This document shows positions 53,066 through 61,900 of a stretch of DNA of 64,000 nt, piece by piece. Source of the stretch: Rhizobium mayense (GTDB lineage Bacteria; Pseudomonadota; Alphaproteobacteria; Rhizobiales; Rhizobiaceae). Positions within the stretch are counted from its first letter, which is position 1. Each line of letters begins with the position of its first letter. The notes under the pieces were generated by a model. That model was given only the letters and a program-made list of their open reading frames with translations. It ran no database searches and had not been told where the DNA came from. The position numbers and the translations under genes were made by a program. The stretch spans positions 24,503 through 88,502 of the forward strand of contig NZ_JARFYM010000029.1 in assembly GCF_030272705.1 (NCBI RefSeq), written 5' to 3'.

Positions 53066-53368
53066 GTGTCTCTCGAAACCGGCCGCACCTTTGCGACCAT
53101 CACCTCCGCGAAGCAACATTTCGCGCCGATGCTCGACCGCAACGACCTTAAGCAGCCATTCTCGGGCGGTGATCTGGCGGATATAGCGGCACTCTACCGC
53201 GATTATTGCGCCAAGACCAATTGGCCGCTTCCCTCGTCCCCAACATCCTTCTACCCGACCTACGAGCGCGATGAAGGCTACACCACACGCTGCTTTGGCG
53301 TGACGTTCGCCAATGGCTCAATAGGGCGATTTTCCCTGGATAAGGCGCTCAGGGCAATCGCGGTCTGA
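53066..53368 (+). CDS. Small protein downstream of IetAS
   Basis: 100 aa from a GTG start, 24 bases after ietS. It contains DLADIAALYRDYCAKTNWPL, GYTTRCFGVTF and a C-terminal FSLDKALRAI. No family recognised. The close spacing suggests a third member of the module or a passenger. The start is uncertain because no strong ribosome site precedes it. Confidence 0.55.
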   Translation: MSLETGRTFATITSAKQHFAPMLDRNDLKQPFSGGDLADIAALYRDYCAKTNWPLPSSPTSFYPTYERDEGYTTRCFGVTFANGSIGRFSLDKALRAIAV

Positions 53369-53883
53369 GACCGTTCCATCCCTAGCAAGCTGGTGCTAGC
53401 CATCTGCCGGTAAACCTCTTGCGCAACGTATTCGGCGAGGCGGCCCAGACCTACCGGAATGCTGTCGCCGTGTGGAGTGGCATTGGGGAAGTCCGTGACG
53501 GCGACGCTTCGACCTGTTCAGTTTCGAAGAGATCGACTTGAACAAAGACCCAGGGGGAGCTGGCCGCCGACACTCGTTCGTAACTGCGAAGTCTCGGCCC
53601 TGCCTCGCCAGCCGCAGCACGTCGGCGCCGGGAGCCTTGATGATTGATACGTTTGACCGCACATCGGTCGATCACGAAGCAAATGCTGCAGTTGCTGAAA
53701 TGATGAAGAGCCGAGCGGAACACACCAGATGAACATCTCGGACGCAATATGCCTCGACATCAATCGTCTGCCGAAAGAGGATCTGCAATTTCGCAAGTTT
53801 GCCGAACTAAAGCCTGAGCCGCGGGTAACACCAAACTGCCGCTCGGATGACTGACGCCCAGCGCACGCCAAAAAAAGCGAGCG
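53369..53883. other. Gap between IetAS module and nodQ
   Basis: Holds a plus-strand 41-codon frame at 53729-53854 (MNISDAICLDINRLPKEDLQ) and a 30-codon end of another frame before it; either could be remnants of a gene. No similarity recognised. The nod transcript should end here; seven T residues follow the nodQ stop on the minus strand after a weak AGCG/CGCT stem. Confidence 0.35.
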
Positions 53884-55794
53884 TTAAGCCAGGCGCTGTT
53901 TCTCCTCCATTCCCCTTCGAAGGAACTCCTCTATCTGAAGCGCTAACGTCGCCGGCTCCTGGCCAACCGTTTTGAGATGAAGTTCCGGATCCTCAGGCGC
54001 CTCATAGGGAGACGAGACGCCGGTGAAGTTGGCAATGTTGCCGGCAAAGGCCTTTTTATAGAGTCCCTTCGGATCGCGCCGCGCACATTCCTCCAAAGGC
54101 GTGTCGACAAAGATCTCGATGAACTCGCCTTCCTCCAAAAGCTCGCGCGCCATACGTCGCTCCTCTCGGAAGGGCGAAATGAAGGAACAAATTACGATCA
54201 GCCCAGCGTCGGCCATTAACCTCGCGACCTCTGCGACGCGGCGTATATTCTCGACCCGATCAGCCGCGGTAAAGCCAAGATCGCGATTGAGACCGTGGCG
54301 TATGTTATCTCCGTCCAGGAGATAGGTATGCTTGCCGCATGTATGCAGGAGCGCCTCGAGTGCGTTGGCGATCGTCGACTTGCCCGAGCCCGACAGACCG
54401 GTGAACCAAAGAACAGCGGACTTTTGGTTCTTAAGCGCGGTGCGAGCGGCCTTGTCGACGTCGAGCGCTTGCCAATGAACGTTGTCGGCACGACGAAGGG
54501 GGAAATCAATCATGCCGGCTCCGACGGTCGCGCTGCTTACCCGATCGACGATGATGAAATTGCCCGTTGACCTATTTTCCTCGTAGGCGTCAAACACGAT
54601 AGGTCGTTGCGTCATGATGTTGCAGACGCCCACCTCGTTCATCTGAAGCGATTTAGCTGGTTCGCGAACGAAGCTGTCGACATTCAGTTGGTGCTTGAGC
54701 GCGGTCACCGTGGCGCCGACGCTGTCCGTTTCCGTTCGCAAGAGATAGCTTCGTCCGGGGAGCATCGGATTGGTATCGAACCAAATGAGATGCGCCTGGA
54801 ATTGGTCGGCGACAAAAGGTCTTGAGGCGGGGTCAACCAGCATGTCGCCCCTGGAGACATCTAACTCGTCGGCAAGAACCAAGGTTACCGGTTCCCCTTC
54901 TGCGGCAGATATCTGGTTGCCGTCGGGTGCAATGATCGCCCTGACCGAGGAGCGCCGCCCTGATTTAGAGACGACCACCGGATCGCCGACGGCAATTTTT
55001 CCGGATGCGATCCGGCCCGCATAGCCGCGAAAATCCGGATTGGGCCGCATGACGAGCTGAACAGGAAAACGTGAGGCTCTTTGCTTATCAGCTGGGTCGA
55101 GTTCAACAGTTTCCAGATATTCAAGAAGCGCCGGGCCTTGATACCAGGGTAGTTGCCCGGATTTCAGCACAACATTGTCTCCGAAGCGGGCGGACATCGG
55201 AATGGCCGTTATGCTGGCAAAACCCAGCTTCGCCGAGAAGCTTACATATTCGGCCACGATGGCATCAAATACCGGCTCGCTGAAATCCACGAGATCGATC
55301 TTGTTCACCGCCAGCACGACATGGCGTATGCCGAGAAGCGAGGCGAGATAGGAGTGCCTGCGCGTTTGCTGGAGTATGCCTTGGCGGCTGTCGACGAGGA
55401 TGATGGCAAGATCGGCCGTCGATGCGCCCGTTACCATATTGCGCGTATATTCGTGGTGACCGGGCGTATCGGCAACGATGAACTTGCGCTTCGACGTGGA
55501 GAAATAGCGATATGCGACATCAATGGTGATGCCCTGCTCGCGCTCTGCCTCAAGGCCGTCGAGCAGCAGAGAGAAATCGATTTCCTCGCCATTGCCGCCG
55601 CGGATACCGATGCGGCGAAGGTCTGCCAATTGGTCTTCGAAGACCAAATCCGCATCGCAAAGCAATCGACCGATCAACGTCGATTTGCCGTCGTCGACCG
55701 AGCCGCAGGTGATGAATCGAAGAACCGGTGTTTTGTCCTCTTGGACCAGATGCTCTTCCATGTCACGCGCTGATATCGAAAAAGGATATGACAT
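53884..55794 (-). CDS. nodQ: NodQ: ATP sulfurylase GTPase subunit fused to APS kinase
   Basis: 636 aa. Makes PAPS, the sulfate donor for NodH, with NodP. N-terminal EF-Tu-like GTPase (G1 GSVDDGKST at 31-39; DTPGHHEYTRNM; NKIDLVD) is the CysN part. The C-terminal APS kinase has GLSGSGKST at 466-474 and the FISPFREERR block. The start overlaps the nodP stop (TGATG). Last gene of the nod operon. Confidence 0.96.
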   Translation of the reverse strand: MSYPFSISARDMEEHLVQEDKTPVLRFITCGSVDDGKSTLIGRLLCDADLVFEDQLADLRRIGIRGGNGEEIDFSLLLDGLEAEREQGITIDVAYRYFSTSKRKFIVADTPGHHEYTRNMVTGASTADLAIILVDSRQGILQQTRRHSYLASLLGIRHVVLAVNKIDLVDFSEPVFDAIVAEYVSFSAKLGFASITAIPMSARFGDNVVLKSGQLPWYQGPALLEYLETVELDPADKQRASRFPVQLVMRPNPDFRGYAGRIASGKIAVGDPVVVSKSGRRSSVRAIIAPDGNQISAAEGEPVTLVLADELDVSRGDMLVDPASRPFVADQFQAHLIWFDTNPMLPGRSYLLRTETDSVGATVTALKHQLNVDSFVREPAKSLQMNEVGVCNIMTQRPIVFDAYEENRSTGNFIIVDRVSSATVGAGMIDFPLRRADNVHWQALDVDKAARTALKNQKSAVLWFTGLSGSGKSTIANALEALLHTCGKHTYLLDGDNIRHGLNRDLGFTAADRVENIRRVAEVARLMADAGLIVICSFISPFREERRMARELLEEGEFIEIFVDTPLEECARRDPKGLYKKAFAGNIANFTGVSSPYEAPEDPELHLKTVGQEPATLALQIEEFLRRGMEEKQRLA

Positions 55795-56693
55795 CAGAAG
55801 TACCCTTCGCGCTTCTTCTTCTCCATTGCGCCGGCCTCGTCGAGATCGATCAGCCGGCTCTGTCTCTCGGAGGTGCGTGCCTCCACGATCTCGCGCAAAA
55901 TTTCTGGAACCGTCGCCGCACTGGATTCGATCGCGCCCGTCAAAGGGTAGCAGCCGAGTGTGCGGAAACGGATCATGCGTTGCGTGACGGTTTCGTCGGG
56001 CTCAAGCGGCATGCGCTCGTCGTCGACCATGATCGTCGTCGTACCGCGGCGCACGACGGGCCGCGGCGCTGCGAAATAGAGTGGCACGACGGCAATGTTT
56101 TCCTTTTGGATGTACCGCCAGACGTCGAGCTCGGTCCAGTTCGAAAGCGGAAAGACGCGCATCGTTTCGCCTGCGCTGACACGCGTGTTGTAGGTTCTCC
56201 ACATCTCCGGACGCTGGCGTTTCGGATCCCAGGCGTGCTGGGCGTTGCGAATGGAAAAGATCCGTTCTTTCGCTCGCGATTTCTCCTCGTCGCGGCGGGC
56301 GCCTGCGAGCGCAGCATCAAAACGGTATTTGTCCAACGCCTGGCGCAGCGCCATGGTCTTCATCACGTGCGTGTGCACGTTGGAGCCGTCTCGAAAGGGA
56401 CTGATACCCTGATCGATGCCATCCTGATTGACGTGGACAATCAATTTCAGGTCCAGTTCCCGCATCGTACGGTCGCGGAAGGCGATCATCTCCCGAAACT
56501 TCCACAGGGTGTCCACATGAAGAAAGGGAAAGGGCGGTTTTCCCGGGAAGAACGCCTTCATTGCAAGATGCAATAAAACGGAAGAGTCCTTTCCGATGGA
56601 ATAGAGTACAACCGGATTTGAAAAGGTCGCAGCGACTTCCCGAATGATATGGATGGCTTCGGATTCGAGGTATCGCAGATTGTCGAATGACAT
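55794..56693 (-). CDS. nodP: NodP: sulfate adenylyltransferase small subunit
   Basis: 299 aa, CysD type. The PP-loop-like signature is VVLYSIGKDSSVLLHLAMKA; then FPFLHVDTLWKF and PLSNWTELDVWRYIQKENI. Works with the NodQ GTPase half to make APS from ATP and sulfate. Five bases downstream of nodH and overlapping nodQ. Confidence 0.96.
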   Translation of the reverse strand: MSFDNLRYLESEAIHIIREVAATFSNPVVLYSIGKDSSVLLHLAMKAFFPGKPPFPFLHVDTLWKFREMIAFRDRTMRELDLKLIVHVNQDGIDQGISPFRDGSNVHTHVMKTMALRQALDKYRFDAALAGARRDEEKSRAKERIFSIRNAQHAWDPKRQRPEMWRTYNTRVSAGETMRVFPLSNWTELDVWRYIQKENIAVVPLYFAAPRPVVRRGTTTIMVDDERMPLEPDETVTQRMIRFRTLGCYPLTGAIESSAATVPEILREIVEARTSERQSRLIDLDEAGAMEKKKREGYF

Positions 56694-56698
56694 CTCAT

Positions 56699-57448
56699 TT
56701 ATCCTTGCGGAGCCGATGCGTCGTCAAGCTCGAAGAACTTCGTGTAAGGCCCACCTGCAAAGTGCCGCCGCAGCTCTTCAAAATTCTGCAGCGAGCGAGT
56801 GATCGACCGTGTTTCCTGCCGTTGAATGGTGGCGCGATTGGAAGACTGATGCGCGGGAGCTCCCAGGAAGGCCAAAACCGTTGCCAGGCATGCGCTCGGT
56901 TTGAGAAGAAGATCCTCGTATTCGATCACCAGCAGTTTGCTCGGATCGAACGCACCTTTGACCCGCGCATGGAAATCGTCGGCGGCTTTGAAATAGGCTT
57001 CGCATGCGTTAACTGACAGCCAGACACTTGGGGGCTCATTACTGTCCGGGCTAAATTTCAGCCACTGACCCGTTTGCCTTGCCTGCACGAGCGATCGCAG
57101 GGATTCCAATGTATTGCGAGTAAGCAGAATGACCTTCAGGCCTTGCCAACGCGCCAATTCGTCGAAAAAGCCCGGACGGTCATAAAATTGAGGCTCGTTG
57201 ATTTTACAGCCGACGTGCGTCACCTTCTTTTCGCTCGGCGGATAGCGCAGATAGGCAAGCTCGAGAAGCTCGCGATCGCTGTGCCGCAGACGATCCTTAT
57301 CGGGCCAATTTTCATCATAGCTGTTGAGCAACTCTCCGTTGCTCAACACATTAGGATGGTCGTTCAGCAACGCTTCGAGATAGTGCGTCCCAGTTCGCGG
57401 CATTGCGAGGATTACAAATGGCTCGGGCGACGATACGGAATGGATCAT
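56699..57448 (-). CDS. nodH: Nod factor 6-O-sulfotransferase NodH
   Basis: 249 aa. Transfers sulfate from PAPS to the reducing-end sugar of Nod factor. The PAPS-binding loop is FVILAMPRTGTHYLEAL at residues 11-27; KVILLTRNTLESLRSLVQAR is the 3'-phosphate-binding block. The start at 57448 is chosen because the family N-terminus begins there. The same frame is open for 110 codons upstream and begins with an aldo/keto reductase fragment, so some readthrough product is possible. Confidence 0.94.
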   Translation of the reverse strand: MIHSVSSPEPFVILAMPRTGTHYLEALLNDHPNVLSNGELLNSYDENWPDKDRLRHSDRELLELAYLRYPPSEKKVTHVGCKINEPQFYDRPGFFDELARWQGLKVILLTRNTLESLRSLVQARQTGQWLKFSPDSNEPPSVWLSVNACEAYFKAADDFHARVKGAFDPSKLLVIEYEDLLLKPSACLATVLAFLGAPAHQSSNRATIQRQETRSITRSLQNFEELRRHFAGGPYTKFFELDDASAPQG

Positions 57449-57724
57449 TGCGCATGTTTCCAACTGATATTGATCACAAATGCGGGTGGCGCCTGCACAA
57501 GAACTCCGCGGTCGCGCTGGCGAGCGTAAGGGCTCTCCGGCTGCTTCTTTGTGGCAGTTCCCCAAAATCGGACCGAGGGCCGGAGGTCGCGCGATCGGGC
57601 CGAAAAACCGATGAAGCTCATCATGGTGCTGGAGATCCGTAACGCTGGTAAATTGACTGGATTCCATCCAGAATTTCGCGTGATAAAGTGACTTCGGCAG
57701 CGGCGAAGTTGTAGTTGCGTTAGG

Positions 57725-57778
57725 GAAGCCGAGCGCGCTTACCTTCAGGCCGCTGCGGCCGAGTTCGCGATGCTGCAT
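57725..57778 (-). pseudogene. Aldo/keto reductase N-terminal fragment upstream of nodH
   Basis: With a perfect AAGGAGATAT ribosome site, the frame opens MQHRELGRSGLKVSALGF, the standard start of aldo/keto reductases (usually ...LGLGC next). Similarity stops after 18 codons; the frame then runs without a stop into nodH. A relic of a gene whose remainder was lost, 32 bases after nodJ. Confidence 0.6.
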
Positions 57779-57810
57779 TTCATATCTCCTTTTCGTAAGC
57801 GGTCATGGCT

Positions 57811-58596
57811 TCAGGGCATGAGGCGCCGTCGCAACAGTGTTGCGGAAAGAAAGAACGGCAAGGCCGCGTAGAGGCAAAGCGCACCAACGTGCAGGCCGAC
57901 ATTGACCGGAGGCCGGCCAAGCATTGCCGGGCGAATGAGGTCGATCGCATGCGCGAGCGGCAGGAAGTGCCCCATTTCCTGAAATCCGCCGGGCAGCTGT
58001 GTGGCCGGAAAGACCGCGCCGCACAGAAACAACATGGGTGTGAGGACGAGCGTCTGGTAGAAAATGAAATAGTCGTAACTGGGTGCGAGTGCCATGACGA
58101 CCATCGCCAGGCTCGCGAATGCAAATCCGGTCAGCGCGATGACCGGCAGTACATAGAGGACCGAAGGCCATGCCGCATAGCCAAGAATAGTGGCAACGAC
58201 CAAGATCCCGGTGCCGGCCAGAAAAGCCTTGGTCGCGGCCCATGCCAATTCGCCAAGGACGAGATCGCCAAGGGTGAGTTGTGTGTAAAGGATTGCTTCC
58301 CAGCGGTGAGTCTGCATGCGAGCGAAAGCCGCATAAATCGTTTCGAAGGTGGCGGAGGTCATGGCACTTGCCGCAACCATGCCGCCGGTCAGAAATGCGA
58401 TATATGGAGCGCCGTCAACGCGACCGACCATTATTCCCAGGCCGAAGCCGAGACCGAACAGGTAGATCATCGGATCGGCGAGATTGCCGAGTATCGACGC
58501 AAGCGCGACCTTCTTCCATGCCAGATAGTTGCGGCGCCACACCGCGATCCAGTTCCAAGCGTTAGCCGGCAGCGTCGTCGAGCAACCTTCACCCAT
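57811..58596 (-). CDS. nodJ: Nod factor exporter permease NodJ
   Basis: 261-aa ABC-2 type inner-membrane permease. Six hydrophobic segments, with PMIYLFGLGFGLGIMVG early and the CGAVFPATQLP motif late, are typical. Exports Nod factors together with NodI. Starts three bases after nodI. Confidence 0.95.
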   Translation of the reverse strand: MGEGCSTTLPANAWNWIAVWRRNYLAWKKVALASILGNLADPMIYLFGLGFGLGIMVGRVDGAPYIAFLTGGMVAASAMTSATFETIYAAFARMQTHRWEAILYTQLTLGDLVLGELAWAATKAFLAGTGILVVATILGYAAWPSVLYVLPVIALTGFAFASLAMVVMALAPSYDYFIFYQTLVLTPMLFLCGAVFPATQLPGGFQEMGHFLPLAHAIDLIRPAMLGRPPVNVGLHVGALCLYAALPFFLSATLLRRRLMP

Positions 58597-58599
58597 CGT

Positions 58600-59514
58600 T
58601 CATTTCTCCATCTCGCGTCCGGTCAGCCGCAAAAAAACGTCCTCCAGATTCGGTGGTCTCTGCAAAAGACGCAGTCCCGTTCGCCCGCGCATTTGCGCCA
58701 GCACCGGCTCCGGATCGGACGCATAACAAAAGAGCGTCTCGCCGCTCACCTCCAACCGTTGCGCATATGGCCGGATCAGAGAATGTAGTTCTTGCGGGTT
58801 GCCGCCATATATCTCGATCACCTGGCACCCGATCTGCTCGTCGACAAGCGCGTGCGGGGGGCCTTCGGCGATGATGCGTCCTTTCTCGACGACGCACAGG
58901 CGGTCGCACAGCCGCTCGGCCTCTTCCATGAAATGGGTGGTCAAGATAATCGTCTTGCCGAGCGCCAGAAGCGCCCGCAGACGCTCCCAGATCAGGTGGC
59001 GCGCATGCGGATCGAGACCCGTGGTCGGCTCGTCCATGACCAGCAACTGCGGATCGTTGATCAGCGCACGTGCCAGCGTCAGGCGCCGCTTCATGCCGCC
59101 GGACAGTTCGGAAACGCGTGCATGCGCCTTGCTCTCGAGGCGCGCGAACTCGAGCAGCGACGGAATGACCTTTTCGACCTCGTATGTGCGCATGCCGAAA
59201 TAGCGTCCGAACACCAAAAGATTTTCGCGCACGGTGAACTCGGCGTCGAGATTGTCGAACTGAGGGACGACGCCGATTAGCCTGCGTGCCGCGCGAGCGC
59301 GCGCCGGCACCGGCACACCAAGCACGGTGATCTTGCCGGCGTCAGGGAGAGTCATGCCGAGAAGCATGCGCGCAATTGTGCTTTTTCCAGCGCCGTTCGG
59401 CCCCAGTAGGCCAAAGCACTCTCCGGCTGCGACGGAAAACGACAGCCCGTCGACAACGGTTTTGTCACCGTATGACTTCCTGACGCCGTCAAGCTCGATT
59501 GCTACCGCGGACAT
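58600..59514 (-). CDS. nodI: Nod factor exporter ATPase NodI
   Basis: 304-aa ABC ATPase. Walker A GPNGAGKST at 38-46, signature LSGGMKRRLTLARAL, Walker B LLVMDEPTTGLDPHAR. Its start overlaps the end of nodU by 13 bases. Confidence 0.96.
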   Translation of the reverse strand: MSAVAIELDGVRKSYGDKTVVDGLSFSVAAGECFGLLGPNGAGKSTIARMLLGMTLPDAGKITVLGVPVPARARAARRLIGVVPQFDNLDAEFTVRENLLVFGRYFGMRTYEVEKVIPSLLEFARLESKAHARVSELSGGMKRRLTLARALINDPQLLVMDEPTTGLDPHARHLIWERLRALLALGKTIILTTHFMEEAERLCDRLCVVEKGRIIAEGPPHALVDEQIGCQVIEIYGGNPQELHSLIRPYAQRLEVSGETLFCYASDPEPVLAQMRGRTGLRLLQRPPNLEDVFLRLTGREMEK

Positions 59515-61229
59515 GCGCTCATCTTCGTATTGTGTGCACTACCTTCTGGCGGCAGTCCGGTTACCTGCTCCTTGGTAAACAGCACGCCCTCGCACCATAC
59601 ATGTTCGATGCGCCCCCATTGGCAGGCCGCGGCGGCATCCGGGAAGAAGCCACACCCGTGGAGGTTTGCACTCGTGTTGCAAAGCAACGGAATGCCTGTG
59701 AGTTTTTCATACTCGATGAGAAGCTCGGTAACATCGTGTCGAGAGCTTCTGGAAATGGTCTGCAAACGCGCAGATCCGTCGAGATGCATGACAGCGGGAA
59801 TTTTGGCCCGCCACTCCGGGCGTGTCTGGTGGTCGAACAACATGTAAGGATCGGGCGTGCCGGGACTGAATATATCCGGCGCCCGGTCCTCCAGGCATAT
59901 CGGCGCCACCGGCCGGAAGTGTTCGCGAAGTTTGACTTCGTTGAGATAGTCTTTCATTTCCGGTGAAGTCGCGGCTGCGAGAATACTTCTGCCTCCCAAT
60001 GCTCGCGGTCCGAGCTCGGCGCGCCCGGCAAGAAAGACGACGGGCTTGTTGCTGGCGAGAATCGTGGCGAGTTCTGACATGGTGCACGGCGCGGCTTTCC
60101 ATCCGGGCGGCACATCGCCATTTTTCAGAGCCGGGCCACTATAGACCGACCACTCGAGCGGCACGAAACCTTCATCAGCCGCCATGGCGCAGCAAGCGGC
60201 ACCGATTGCAGAACCGCTATCATTCGGAAAAGGCGGGACCCAGACGGCGTCGAACAGACCAGTTCCACGCAGTGCACTGTTCCATTTGATGTTGAGACCG
60301 CAACCGCCGGCTACGCACAAATTTCGCAGCCCGGGGAAAGAATGGCGCTGCAAGCAAAGAGCCAATTCGCCGACCAGGAGAAGCTCAAGGAAAGAATGGA
60401 ATGATGCAAGCACATTTTCGGGTGCCTTGTCCTCTAATCGGAGCACGCTGGCATCGAAGAAATCATGCACGGCGACAAGCGATGCCTCGGCGTCGTTGAT
60501 GTTTGCGCGGTAACGACGGGCAATTTCGGTATCGCCGGAAAAGTGCTTCTCGTAGAGATCCTCAAACACTTCAACAATGTCTTCGTCAATTGACCCAAGC
60601 GCGATATAGGCCATCAGCTTACCGGCGACACCTAGATCCCAGCCCGCGCGGCTCGCCCGCTTGTAAGGTCCGAAGTAGTGACCCGCGGCCGCGTAGGCTT
60701 GCCCTATCATTGGGAACAAGGATTCGAGGAACCGGGCTCCCTGAGCATCGACGTAGTAAAGACGCGGGAAGATGCAGCCATCCCACACCAAACAGAATGA
60801 AGGTTCTCCGGCCTTGGCAAACGGGCTGGTGCAATATGCGGAGGCGACATGGCCGCTCACATGTGGATAGCTCCGATAAGAAAAAACGTGATCATCGAGG
60901 ATAAGACCGGAGCCATCGAGCGAATCGAGAACACCCTCGGCATGGCGTTCAACATAAGGCGCTCCCTTGAGGGTAAGGGGAACCGCACCACTGAGGACCT
61001 GGAACTGCGACTCGACCTCTCCGTCCCAGCCGTCGATGACGAACTGATCGATATCCCGCAAATTCAGGCCGTGTTCGGCCAAAGCGGTGACGATTGCCTC
61101 CAGATTGCCGATGGTTTGATATCGCTGATTATTGTCACGCTTCTCCTGCTCAATGCAGAAGACGAGTCGTCCATCCTCGATAAGGGCGATCGCCCCGTCA
61201 TGGGTCAGTTTGATACCACAGATGCGCAT
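59502..61229 (-). CDS. nodU: Nod factor carbamoyltransferase NodU
   Basis: 575 aa. Carbamoylates the non-reducing GlcN of Nod factor (6-O). Starts MRICGIKLTHDGAIALIEDG as usual; HVSGHVASAYCTSPF carries the metal-binding His pair of the carbamoyltransferase fold, and GPRALGGRSILA is the C-terminal (YrdC-like) signature. GGAGACA precedes the ATG; an open frame of nine codons upstream is not used. Confidence 0.95.
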   Translation of the reverse strand: MRICGIKLTHDGAIALIEDGRLVFCIEQEKRDNNQRYQTIGNLEAIVTALAEHGLNLRDIDQFVIDGWDGEVESQFQVLSGAVPLTLKGAPYVERHAEGVLDSLDGSGLILDDHVFSYRSYPHVSGHVASAYCTSPFAKAGEPSFCLVWDGCIFPRLYYVDAQGARFLESLFPMIGQAYAAAGHYFGPYKRASRAGWDLGVAGKLMAYIALGSIDEDIVEVFEDLYEKHFSGDTEIARRYRANINDAEASLVAVHDFFDASVLRLEDKAPENVLASFHSFLELLLVGELALCLQRHSFPGLRNLCVAGGCGLNIKWNSALRGTGLFDAVWVPPFPNDSGSAIGAACCAMAADEGFVPLEWSVYSGPALKNGDVPPGWKAAPCTMSELATILASNKPVVFLAGRAELGPRALGGRSILAAATSPEMKDYLNEVKLREHFRPVAPICLEDRAPDIFSPGTPDPYMLFDHQTRPEWRAKIPAVMHLDGSARLQTISRSSRHDVTELLIEYEKLTGIPLLCNTSANLHGCGFFPDAAAACQWGRIEHVWCEGVLFTKEQVTGLPPEGSAHNTKMSACPR

Positions 61230-61264
61230 AGTGTCTCCATGTCTAACGTCGACCATTCGATTGA

Positions 61265-61900
61265 TCAGGAAGAGGAAACCGGATTGAGGAAACGCGCGAG
61301 CACGCAGTCTTCGTTGTCCGAGTGACCCCGGAACTCAAGACGTTCCACCTCCACCAGCTTTTCGTTCAGCATGGCGATGACCGTCTCGGCGCCAGCAACA
61401 TGACCCCAGCGCCGGCAGTTTGCGTCGCGTGCCGAGCCGAAAACCAGATGGCCGCCTGGCGCAAGCATCCGAAGCAGGTTGCCGATCGCCATGCGCATCT
61501 CGGCAATGCCCCCGATGTAATAAAGAACTTCCGCGACGACGATCAGATCGAACAGCTCTTCGGAGGAATACTGTTGTACGTCCGCGACGATCCAGCTGAC
61601 GTGCGCGGGCTTATTCATTCGTTGACGAGTTCGAGCAATTGCTCGTGGCACGACGTCGATAACGGTAAGCCGCTGGCAGTGAGGCGCTAGTTTCTCGGTG
61701 AAGGCGCCGGCCGCGCAGCCGACTTCGAGCGCGCTTGTGATGGCATCTTGGGCAAGCGATAGCCGAAGCATTTGCGCATGACGCTCGCGTTCGAACGGAT
61801 TACCGTCGAGGCGCCATGGATCGACTGTCGCCAGTTCCCGATTCAACAATTGATAATTCTCTTGAAGTTTCAAATCCGTGCACCCTGGTAAAGCAACCAT
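61265..61900 (-). CDS. nodS: Nod factor N-methyltransferase NodS
   Basis: 211 aa. SAM-dependent enzyme that N-methylates the deacetylated, non-reducing end. SAM motif ALEVGCAAGAFTEKL at 57-71; YQLLNRELATVDPWRLDGNP at 16-35 is the NodS hallmark. Start overlaps the nodC stop (TAATG). Confidence 0.95.
   Translation of the reverse strand: MVALPGCTDLKLQENYQLLNRELATVDPWRLDGNPFERERHAQMLRLSLAQDAITSALEVGCAAGAFTEKLAPHCQRLTVIDVVPRAIARTRQRMNKPAHVSWIVADVQQYSSEELFDLIVVAEVLYYIGGIAEMRMAIGNLLRMLAPGGHLVFGSARDANCRRWGHVAGAETVIAMLNEKLVEVERLEFRGHSDNEDCVLARFLNPVSSS

Noticed and set aside
53459..53747. Short frames on both strands between the IetAS module and nodQ
   Set aside because: Mutually overlapping, no ribosome sites and no recognised similarity.
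55153..61325. Plus-strand frames opposite nodQ, nodP, nodJ, nodI and nodU
   Set aside because: Shadows of the nod genes without recognisable protein features.
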